Below, one piece after another: positions 1-5,754 of a DNA stretch of 9,289 bases. Made by a program: the position numbers and the translations under genes. The stretch's first letter is position 1. Each line of letters starts with the position of its first letter. Under the pieces are notes generated by a model that made no database searches, was not told where the DNA came from, and saw nothing but the letters and a program-made list of their open reading frames with translations. The stretch lies in assembly GCF_019052655.1 (NCBI RefSeq), contig NZ_JAHQVB010000071.1, positions 1 through 9,289 of the forward strand, read 5' to 3'. This stretch comes from Holdemanella porci (GTDB taxonomy: Bacteria; Bacillota_I; Bacilli_A; Erysipelotrichales; Erysipelotrichaceae).

Positions 1-90
1 AACTCACATTGGTAAGCCGTATGCCTTAATAGGGCACGTATGGTTTGATAAGGGGTGGCAGAATTTAAATTCTGCCGCCTACTTTCTTAT
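1..90 (+). mobile_element. 3' end of a group II intron (domains V and VI), left part outside the window
   Basis: Positions 14-46 fold as a group II intron domain V. The AGC catalytic triad is A15-G16-C17, facing T45-T44-G43. The lower stem pairs 14-21 with 39-46, a two-base CG bulge sits at 37-38, and the upper stem pairs 22-27 with 31-36. The three-base linker GAT (47-49) has the usual length. Domain VI follows as a long hairpin, 50-66 against 67-84, containing a perfect palindrome at 57-76. A81 is bulged three pairs from its base, where the lariat branch point belongs. The 3' splice site is probably around 86-90; an AT end at 89-90 fits the AY rule but lies slightly farther from A81 than the usual 7-8 nt. 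The terminal loop of domain V is not a standard GAAA tetraloop, so the copy may be diverged. Domains I-IV and any LtrA-type reverse transcriptase would lie upstream. Confidence 0.75.
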
Positions 91-98
91 GGTATAAT
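70..98 (+). promoter_or_regulatory. Promoter of pepF, extended -10 type
   Basis: A perfect TATAAT at 93-98 is preceded by T90-G91-G92, giving the extended -10 form TGnTATAAT. A weak -35 (TTCTGC, 70-75) lies 17 nt upstream, but inside domain VI of the intron. Transcription would start near 105, leaving a very short leader before the ribosome binding site at 109-113. The promoter straddles the inferred intron/exon junction. Confidence 0.6.
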
Positions 99-121
99 TT
101 AATAAATTGGAGGAAATTGAT

Positions 122-1882
122 ATGAATTCAGAATGGTCATTAGACATATTGTACAAGGGATTTGATGATCCTAAATTTAGTGAAGATCTAACATCTTTTG
201 AAAAGAAGGCAAAAGAATTGGATGAACTTTCAAAGACTTTAAGTCATGAAAATGAAAAGAAAGATCTTCTTCAAATTGTTAAAGTATTAGAAGAGTTTGA
301 ATTATTAGAAAAACATTTGAGTTGCTTTGGATCTTTGAGTCAATCCACAAATACGGCGAATGCGAAAGCGGCAGCAGCCATTGATAAAGTAGCTACTATC
401 GCAAGTACAGCCAGTAAGGCTATGGCAGTATTCTCTCGCTATATTGCGGATATGAAGGATTTAAACAGCTATTTAGATTGTCCAGAACTTTGTGAATACA
501 AATATTTTTTAAATGATATTCACGAAAGCGGAAAATATTTGTTAAGTGAAGACGTAGAAGAGGCACTTGCCAAAATGAATATTTCTGCAGGTTCTGCTTG
601 GGAGAAGCAACAAAGTCTACTCACAAGTTCATTGGAAGTAGAATATGATGGTAAAAAGTTACCTTTGGCATCGGTTCGTAATCTAGCGTATGATGTAGAT
701 AAAGAAGTTCGTAAAGCTGCCTATGAAGCTGAACTTAAAAGTTATGCACCTATTGCGGATGCAGTAAGTTTTTCTTTAAACAACATTAAACTACAAGTGA
801 TTACCGAAGCTAAAATGCGTGGCTATACAAGTCCAATGGATATGACGCTACACCAGTCTCATGTATCCCAAAAAACATTAGATGCACTTCTTAGTGCAAT
901 GCAGAAATACTTGCCAGTATTCCATAAGTATTTGAAAAGAAAAGCTGAAATGTTAGGGTATGAAAATGGCCTTCCATGGTATGAATTATTTGCGCCAATT
1001 GGAAAATCAGCTACGACAAGTTTTACTCCAGAAACTACAAAAGAATATTTGGTTAATCATTTTAGACCATTTTCTGATGACTTGGCCGATATGATGGAAG
1101 AAGCTTTTGACAATAACTGGATTGATTTTTATCCACATAAAGGAAAAGTTGGTGGAGCTTTCTGCTGCAATATGCCGTTTGTGAAACAATCACGCGTATT
1201 AACTAATTTTGATGGAGGACTTGGTGACGTAGTTACTTTGGCTCATGAACTTGGACATGCATATCATGGATTAAACATTGAAAGTCATAGACCATTAAAT
1301 TGGGAGTATTCTATGCCAGTTGCAGAAACGGCAAGCACATTCAATGAAAATATCATTATGAATGCAGTGATTGATGAAACAGAGGATAAAGAAGTTAAAC
1401 TAGGTTTGATTGAAAATCAGCTTCAAGACTTATGTCAGATCATCTGTGATATTTATTCTCGTTACTTATTTGAAAAAGCCGTATTTGACAGAAGAAGTGA
1501 TGAGTTCTTATTCAAGGATCAGTTGAATGAAATTATGTTGGACGCACAAAAACAAGCTTATGGCGATGGACTTGATCCAAATTGTTTACATCCATATATG
1601 TGGGTTTGTAAATCACACTACTATTCTTCAGATCTAAGTTATTATAACTGGCCATATGCTTTTGGTGGATTGTTTGCGCGAGGCTTAGTTGTGAAATATC
1701 AAGAGATGGGTAAAGAAAAATTCGTTCCTAAATACAAAGAGATGTTACACACAACAACGGTTGCATCGGTAGAAGATACAGCTAAAGTATTGGGTGTTGA
1801 TTTAACGGATGAAGCTTTCTGGATTTCTGCATTAGAAACCGCAAAATCAAGAATTGAAGAATTTATCGAATTGTCGAAATAA
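122..1882 (+). CDS. pepF: Oligoendopeptidase F, M3 family zinc metallopeptidase
   Basis: Cytoplasmic zinc endopeptidase that cleaves short peptides, typically those brought in by oligopeptide transporters or left by protein turnover. The 586-residue length fits the PepF/M3 family (about 600). The gluzincin motif HELGH is at residues 375-379 (ligands H375 and H379, catalytic E376). The likely third ligand E402 lies in the AETASTFNE segment. The Tyr-rich stretch from H499 to Y512 matches the conserved C-terminal substrate-binding part of M3 enzymes. No signal peptide or membrane segment is seen. I chose the ATG at 122 because GGAGG at 109-113 stands 8 nt before it; an in-frame TTG at 107 overlaps that site and would add five residues encoded by the Shine-Dalgarno itself. 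The gene is probably monocistronic, with its own promoter and a weak hairpin at its end. The family is clear; exact peptide specificity is not. Confidence 0.93.
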   Translation: MNSEWSLDILYKGFDDPKFSEDLTSFEKKAKELDELSKTLSHENEKKDLLQIVKVLEEFELLEKHLSCFGSLSQSTNTANAKAAAAIDKVATIASTASKAMAVFSRYIADMKDLNSYLDCPELCEYKYFLNDIHESGKYLLSEDVEEALAKMNISAGSAWEKQQSLLTSSLEVEYDGKKLPLASVRNLAYDVDKEVRKAAYEAELKSYAPIADAVSFSLNNIKLQVITEAKMRGYTSPMDMTLHQSHVSQKTLDALLSAMQKYLPVFHKYLKRKAEMLGYENGLPWYELFAPIGKSATTSFTPETTKEYLVNHFRPFSDDLADMMEEAFDNNWIDFYPHKGKVGGAFCCNMPFVKQSRVLTNFDGGLGDVVTLAHELGHAYHGLNIESHRPLNWEYSMPVAETASTFNENIIMNAVIDETEDKEVKLGLIENQLQDLCQIICDIYSRYLFEKAVFDRRSDEFLFKDQLNEIMLDAQKQAYGDGLDPNCLHPYMWVCKSHYYSSDLSYYNWPYAFGGLFARGLVVKYQEMGKEKFVPKYKEMLHTTTVASVEDTAKVLGVDLTDEAFWISALETAKSRIEEFIELSK

Positions 1883-1906
1883 TTACTTGGAAACAAGCAA
1901 TTATTT
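1881..1906 (+). terminator. Weak hairpin at the end of pepF, possible terminator
   Basis: Bases 1881-1889 pair with 1894-1902 around a GAAA loop, with one A.C mismatch. The stem is AT-rich and is followed only by a short broken T run (1901-1906). It begins inside the pepF stop codon. It may act as a weak terminator, or as a 3' stabilising hairpin before the promoter of the next gene. Confidence 0.35.
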
Positions 1907-1926
1907 CTGCAAAAGTTTACAAATGA

Positions 1927-1935
1927 TGATATAAT
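1927..1935 (+). promoter_or_regulatory. Extended -10 promoter of the 1970-2749 gene
   Basis: TATAAT at 1930-1935 is preceded by T1927-G1928-A1929, the same TGn-extended form as the pepF promoter. No good -35 stands at 17 nt; TTTACA at 1916-1921 is only 8 nt upstream and cannot serve. The predicted start near 1942 leaves about 28 nt of leader, including AGGAG at 1958-1962. Confidence 0.6.
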
Positions 1936-1969
1936 CTATTGCGTTCGAATTTTTTCAAGGAGAGATTTA

Positions 1970-2749
1970 ATGAGTACAGAAATGTTGATGAAAAATAGAG
2001 AACGTTTTATTAAAAACGTAAACAGTAATGAGAATGGTGCAGCCGCCCTTTCTTTAAGATTATTTTGTTACGCTAGATTTATGGCAGTAAAAAACCCGTA
2101 TGCAGAAACGCATGACTGGGTATATGAAAACGAATTGACAAGTGTCCAAGCTAATCAATATGTATTCCGCTTACTGGATGGAAGTACAGAAAGACCATCT
2201 ATGGATATGTTGATTCGTAAATTAAAAAGTGTTCGTTTGGTTCGTGATAGTGAAATGAATGGTAGAAAAATTTATGTTATCAAGTTCACGGATATCGAAA
2301 TGGAAGAATTGATGAACAAGAGCATTATTGATAAGCCAAGCGAAAAGTTATTAAAAGAAAAGAAGTCTTCTGTAAAGAAAGAAAGAGAAGAAGTAGTAAA
2401 TTCATCTTGGAAGGACATCTTTTTGAAAAATAGTAAAGGTGAGAACTTACAGATGTTACGTTTCTGGTTCTATATTCAATATAATGCTGAAAAGAATGGC
2501 AAGAAATATGTTTCTAGAAGCCTAGCGTTAAGTGAAAGTGCAATTGAATATGTGTATAGGGGTATCCCTAAAAGAATGGAAGTTTTGCAGGATTTATTTG
2601 CACAAATGAAACAGATGAAGCTGGTTAAAGAAGATGTAGTTAAAAACGAAATAGTAGTTCGTCCAGCTAAACTAGAAGGCTTAGAAATCAAAAATTATAT
2701 TAAGGATAAGCCTGTTGATTTAATGAGCTTTAATTACACGAATGTATAA
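1970..2749 (+). CDS. Protein of unknown function with two diverged repeats of one domain
   Basis: I do not recognise this 259-residue protein. It is predicted soluble, with no signal peptide or membrane helix. Two stretches resemble each other. Residues 27-106 contain LRLFCY (29-34), AVKN (39-42), YVFR (64-67) and LIRKLKSVRLVR (81-92). Residues 160-231 contain LRFWFY (163-168), AEKN (173-176), YVYR (194-197) and LFAQMKQMKLVK (209-220). The order and offset (128-134 residues) are consistent. Each half ends in a helix followed by a short beta hairpin-like stretch, which recalls a winged-helix unit, so nucleic-acid binding is possible but unproven. A Lys/Glu-rich, probably coiled linker (about 120-145) joins them. 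The ATG at 1970 is supported by AGGAG at 1958-1962 with 7 nt spacing. It has its own promoter and ends at a strong terminator, so it is probably a single-gene unit. Confidence 0.85.
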   Translation: MSTEMLMKNRERFIKNVNSNENGAAALSLRLFCYARFMAVKNPYAETHDWVYENELTSVQANQYVFRLLDGSTERPSMDMLIRKLKSVRLVRDSEMNGRKIYVIKFTDIEMEELMNKSIIDKPSEKLLKEKKSSVKKEREEVVNSSWKDIFLKNSKGENLQMLRFWFYIQYNAEKNGKKYVSRSLALSESAIEYVYRGIPKRMEVLQDLFAQMKQMKLVKEDVVKNEIVVRPAKLEGLEIKNYIKDKPVDLMSFNYTNV

Positions 2750-2755
2750 GAAAAC

Positions 2756-2781
2756 GACGAGATTTAGTTCTCGTCATTTTT
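2756..2781. terminator. Bidirectional intrinsic terminator between convergent genes
   Basis: GACGAGA (2756-2762) pairs with TCTCGTC (2769-2775) around a six-base loop. On the + strand a T run follows (2777-2781); on the - strand the hairpin is followed by GTTTTCTT. It can end both the 1970-2749 gene and the converging cyclase pseudogene. The stop codon of the latter (2764-2766) lies in the loop. Confidence 0.8.
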
Positions 2782-4199
2782 ATATATTTTATAATTGTTT
2801 TTGCCTGTTCGTTTTGTTTGATACAAGGCTTGATCGGCATGGTGATACAGTTTCATAAAGGTTGTTCCATTAGGGGCAAAGGCAATTCCAATGCTGATTG
2901 ATAATTTGAAATCTTTTAATTCTTCAATCTTTAATTCATTGACTTTTTGAAGTAGAGACTGAATTCTAGATTCAGCAATATTTTCATCTTGAATTAGAAT
3001 AATAAATTCATCTCCTCCAATTCTTCCAACAATATCACTCTGTCTAAAATGATTCTTAAAGAGTAAGTCCAAGTTTTCTAAGACTTTATCACCTATCGCA
3101 TGACCATAATTATCATTAACGGATTTAAGGGCATCTACATCAAGCATCAAGAAACAACAATGTTCTTTATTATTTAGTTTTTGATCAATGAGTTTTTGCG
3201 TTGTTTCCTTATTGAAAATGGAAGTTAATGGATCAATTTCAGATAAATGAATCAAATACTTATTTTCTCTTGAACTTGAATGAGCTAAATACACTATAAG
3301 ACTCAATACGATCAAGCCTAAAAATGTTGCCAATAAAGTTTCATAGTGAATAATAAATGTATATGATTCTTGAGCTGCATGAACCGGTACGATATAGCCG
3401 ACCATCTAATCATTGATTTTTAGCGGGGAATAAGCTAAATATAAAGATTCTTTCTTTTTTGTTTGAGTTAAGATAAGATCTGATTTTTGTTTCTTAAAGT
3501 CGGTTTTGATTTTCTTTTGATTACAGACATTAAATAAATTATCGACTATATTTAGCTTATGCTTTTTTTCATACTGTTTATCTTTAGTGATTAGATTTCC
3601 ATCTTGATCGACAATAAAACTTTTTCCTTGTTCCTCAAACAGATCATCAAACAACATATTGCTAGTTTTATGACATTGTAAGAACCGCCTACTACACCAA
3701 TGACTTGTCTAACTCTAAAGATGGGCACGCATAAAATAACACGTGTTTTTTGATCAACACTACTTTCTAATGGATCTGAAAGAGATTGATTGCCTTGCAT
3801 AGATTCTTTAAAATATCGACGATGAGCTACATTTTTTATGACTTCATTATCATACAAAGCATTTCCATTTGGATCGATGATTGCTGTTCGATTTAAATCT
3901 GTATTATTCATAAAGTCTTGAATTAAAGAAACATTATCCTCTGAAAATAAATCTTGAGATTTAGATAGTTCTTGTGTAAGTACATTTAAATAGGAATAGT
4001 TGATATTTAATATTGTATTTAAATGCTCACTTCGCCTTACAACATTGATAATCGGAGTTTTTCTAGAATTATTTTCAACCGTAATTGAAATGCCGTTAAA
4101 GAAGATCACGATTCCCATAATCAAAGTCAAAATGAAAGTGATAATTGTGACAATATAGTTCGTAATGAATTTTTTTCTTGGAAAATAAGGATCTTTCAT
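2764..4199 (-). pseudogene. Broken membrane Cache-GGDEF diguanylate cyclase (one frameshift, one nonsense codon)
   Basis: The intact ancestor would have been about 478 residues: an N-terminal membrane helix (residues 11-37), an extracytoplasmic two-lobed Cache sensor, a second membrane helix and a cytoplasmic GGDEF domain that makes cyclic di-GMP from two GTP. Three fragments remain. 3591-4199 carries helix 1 and most of the sensor, including AIIDPNGNALYD. 3406-3660 carries the proximal sensor lobe with FIVDQDGNLIT. 2764-3405 carries helix 2 (about 22-41 of that fragment) and GGDEF. Reading continues across 3660 only if one base is restored. The second break is TAG at 3406-3408, placed after KIND where Cache proteins usually have Trp. 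The GGDEF motif (130-134 of the last fragment) and the RQSD product-inhibition site five residues before it are intact, so decay looks recent. An ATG directly follows the stop (TAGATG), so reinitiation could yield a helix-GGDEF fragment, but no ribosome binding site precedes it. The start at 4199 has only a weak GAAGAAG upstream. Confidence 0.85.
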
Positions 4200-4218
4200 A
4201 TGGGAACTTCTTCTTCTA

Positions 4219-4227
4219 ATTATATCA
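4219..4227 (-). promoter_or_regulatory. Minus-strand promoter of the cyclase pseudogene
   Basis: Read on the - strand, TATAAT (4224 down to 4219) is preceded by TGA (4227-4225), again the extended -10 form. A second TATAAT on the same strand lies at 4257-4252. No convincing -35 is seen for either. It lies about 20 nt upstream of the ATG at 4199. Confidence 0.5.
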
Positions 4228-4273
4228 AGAATTATGTTAAAAGAGTATTAAATTATATACAACTAACTATTCT

Positions 4274-4291
4274 TTGTGAAATCTATCACAT
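4274..4291 (+). promoter_or_regulatory. Rex-like (or CRP/FNR-like) operator upstream of the hyd operon
   Basis: TTGTGAAATCTATCACAT is an imperfect palindrome that matches the usual Rex consensus (TTGTGAAATATTTCACAA) at 15 of 18 positions. Rex is the NADH/NAD+ sensing repressor of fermentation and hydrogenase genes in many Firmicutes. The core TGTGA-N6-TCACA also fits the CRP/FNR family, so the protein is not fixed by sequence alone. It overlaps or abuts the likely -35 region of the + strand promoter, a position suited to repression. Confidence 0.55.
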
Positions 4292-4298
4292 TTTCGTG

Positions 4299-4316
4299 TA
4301 TTATATAAGGTATAAA
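4299..4316 (+). promoter_or_regulatory. Probable promoter region of the hyd operon
   Basis: Three overlapping -10 candidates occur: TATTAT (4299-4304), TATAAG (4304-4309) and TATAAA (4311-4316). TTGTGA at 4274-4279, within the operator palindrome, could be a -35 for the first but with a long 19-nt spacer. Which hexamer is used cannot be settled here. Transcription would begin near 4312-4325, giving a leader of roughly 120 nt before the first start codon. Confidence 0.45.
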
Positions 4317-4320
4317 GAAA

Positions 4321-4424
4321 ATTGCTCCCAACATTAAGAGAATTCTGCGTGAAAGGTGCTTATAAGAAATTTGTAAGTAGAACTATGGCTATGCTCTTTT
4401 TGTGTGTGGAGTATGGCTTTTTTT
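4321..4424 (+). promoter_or_regulatory. Structured leader of the hyd operon, candidate attenuator
   Basis: The leader between promoter and first gene is long for this compact region and ends in an intrinsic terminator. TGCTCC (4323-4328) can pair with GGAGTA (4408-4413), which would use the 3' arm of the terminator and so could act as an antiterminator. TTCTGC (from about 4345) and GTAGAA (4377-4382) can form another stem. I recognise no known riboswitch class and no T-box sequence. The alternative is a separate small RNA of about 100 nt with partial readthrough into the operon. Confidence 0.4.
4388..4424 (+). terminator. Intrinsic terminator in the hyd leader, before the first gene
   Basis: GCTATGCTC (4388-4396) pairs with GAGTATGGC (4409-4417) over nine base pairs, two of them G.T, with a 12-nt loop. 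Seven T residues follow at once (4418-4424). The next Shine-Dalgarno begins only 9 nt later (4433-4437), so transcripts must pass this terminator to express the maturation genes. Confidence 0.7.
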
Positions 4425-4443
4425 CTTTAAGAAGGAGATGAAT

Positions 4444-4701
4444 ATGGAAACACGTGTTGCCGTGATGGGAATTATTGTAGAAGATACAAATGCAGTGAAT
4501 CTATTGAATGAAATTCTTCATGAATATAGTGAATATATTATTGGAAGAATGGGAATACCTTACAAACAAAAACATATAAGCGTAATTTCAATTGCGTTAG
4601 ATGCCCCACAAAATACAATTGCTGCTTTGGCAGGTAAATTAGGAAATATACAAGGAATTAGTGTGAAAACAGCCTATTCCAATGTGATTAGCCATGATTG
4701 A
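4444..4701 (+). CDS. TM1266-type small regulator of the [FeFe]-hydrogenase system
   Basis: An 85-residue protein resembling the TM1266 family, small ACT/NikR-C-like proteins encoded beside hydrogenase maturation genes and annotated as putative regulators of the iron-only hydrogenase system. The pattern fits: an N-terminal strand (TRVAVMGIIVED), a helix with NLLNEILHEY, the IIGRMGIPY turn, a strand HISVISIALDAP, and a second helix ending in LGNIQGISVKTAYSN. No DNA-binding domain is seen, so it may sense a ligand or act through a partner; its true role is not established. I chose the ATG at 4444 because AGGAG (4433-4437) lies 6 nt upstream. The ATG at 4438 is too close, and a GTG at 4402 falls inside the terminator hairpin. 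It is the first gene of the operon and overlaps hydE by 8 nt. Confidence 0.85.
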   Translation: METRVAVMGIIVEDTNAVNLLNEILHEYSEYIIGRMGIPYKQKHISVISIALDAPQNTIAALAGKLGNIQGISVKTAYSNVISHD

Positions 4702-5737
4702 AGCATATCGATTGATTGATAAACTTGAAAGAGAACACTCTTTAAGTTTATTAGAATATAAAACTTTAATTGAAGCTGAAAATGATGCTTTACGCCTATA
4801 TGCTGCTAATAAAGCGAAAGAACAAGCTACGTTAATATATGGGAATTCAGTTTATGTACGTGGACTTATTGAAGTGGGAAATTATTGTCGCAACGACTGC
4901 TTCTATTGTGGGATTCGCAAGTCCAATTTAAATTGTGATCGCTATATATTAGTCGAAGAAGATATTCTGCATTGCTGCAAAGAAGGTTATGAACTTGGTT
5001 TTCGCACTTTTGTTTTGCAAGGTGGCGAAGGAATTTATAAAAAGGATTTTGTCACAAATGTAGTTCAAAAGATTCGTAGTGAATATCCAGATTGTGCGAT
5101 TACCCTTTCTTTAGGTGAAGAAGATAGAGATACATTTAAGGCTTGGTTTGATGCGGGAGCCAATCGTTATTTATTAAGACATGAAACGGCAAGTAAAAAT
5201 CATTATGCAAAGCTGCATCCAAAAAATATGTCTTTTGATCATCGTATGCAGTGTTTAAAAGACTTAAAGGAAATTGGATATCAAGTAGGATGTGGCTTCA
5301 TGATAGGTTCACCTTATCAGACCAGTGAAACTTTGGCGATGGATTTGAAGTTTATTGAAACATTTAAACCTGACATGTGTGGTATTGGTCCTTTTATTTC
5401 GCAAAAGGATACACCGTTTAAAGATATGACGTGTGGAACTTTGAATCAAACTTTATTCTTATTGTCTTTGATTCGTTTGATTCAACCAAACATTTTACTT
5501 CCTGCTACAACAGCTTTAGGAACGATTGATCCTCAAGGAAGAGAAAAGGGAATTCTTGCGGGAGCCAATGTAGTTATGCCTAATTTATCGCCGGTGAGTG
5601 TCAGAAAAAAATATGCATTGTATGATAATAAAATTTGTACAGGCGAAGAGAGTGCAGAATGTAAAGATTGTTTATCAAGGCGTATGGATTCAATAGGATA
5701 CAAGATTGTAACTGATCGTGGAGATATTAAAAAATAA
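4694..5737 (+). CDS. hydE: [FeFe]-hydrogenase maturase HydE, radical SAM enzyme
   Basis: HydE is a cytoplasmic radical-SAM enzyme of H-cluster assembly. It acts on the iron-cysteine complex made by HydG on the way to the 2Fe subcluster with its dithiomethylamine bridge. The 347-residue length is normal. The radical-SAM motif CX3CX2C is C65-C69-C72 (NYCRNDCFYC). GGE (FVLQGGEGIY) and later conserved segments such as LRHETASKNHY fit the TIM barrel of the HydE/BioB/PylB group. A second, auxiliary cluster motif CX7CX2C is present at C315-C323-C326, as in many but not all HydE proteins. HydE is preferred over BioB or PylB because of this motif and because hydG and hydF follow. The start codon lies within the end of the preceding gene, with no strong Shine-Dalgarno, so translational coupling is likely. 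Confidence 0.94.
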   Translation: MIEAYRLIDKLEREHSLSLLEYKTLIEAENDALRLYAANKAKEQATLIYGNSVYVRGLIEVGNYCRNDCFYCGIRKSNLNCDRYILVEEDILHCCKEGYELGFRTFVLQGGEGIYKKDFVTNVVQKIRSEYPDCAITLSLGEEDRDTFKAWFDAGANRYLLRHETASKNHYAKLHPKNMSFDHRMQCLKDLKEIGYQVGCGFMIGSPYQTSETLAMDLKFIETFKPDMCGIGPFISQKDTPFKDMTCGTLNQTLFLLSLIRLIQPNILLPATTALGTIDPQGREKGILAGANVVMPNLSPVSVRKKYALYDNKICTGEESAECKDCLSRRMDSIGYKIVTDRGDIKK

Positions 5738-5754
5738 AAGAGGAGATATAAAAA

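Noticed and set aside
57..85. Perfect palindrome read as an ordinary intrinsic terminator of an upstream gene
   Set aside because: The following T run is broken and the bulged A81 plus the adjacent domain V fit intron domain VI better. Some terminator activity is not excluded.
2..97. Open frame that could be the tail of an upstream protein gene
   Set aside because: The stretch is explained base by base by group II intron domains V and VI, and the reading shows no recognisable protein motif.
107..121. TTG start giving pepF five extra residues
   Set aside because: It overlaps the GGAGG Shine-Dalgarno used by the ATG at 122.
1916..1921. TTTACA as -35 of the 1970 gene promoter
   Set aside because: It is only 8 nt from the TATAAT, far too short a spacer; the extended -10 explains the promoter.
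4317..4424. T-box, THF or preQ1 riboswitch in the hyd leader
   Set aside because: The conserved sequence blocks of these classes are not present; only a generic terminator and weak alternative pairings can be shown.
4402..4443. GTG start at 4402 or ATG at 4438 for the TM1266-like gene
   Set aside because: 4402 lies in the terminator loop and would encode an odd Phe-rich leader. 4438 directly abuts the Shine-Dalgarno. 4444 has correct spacing.
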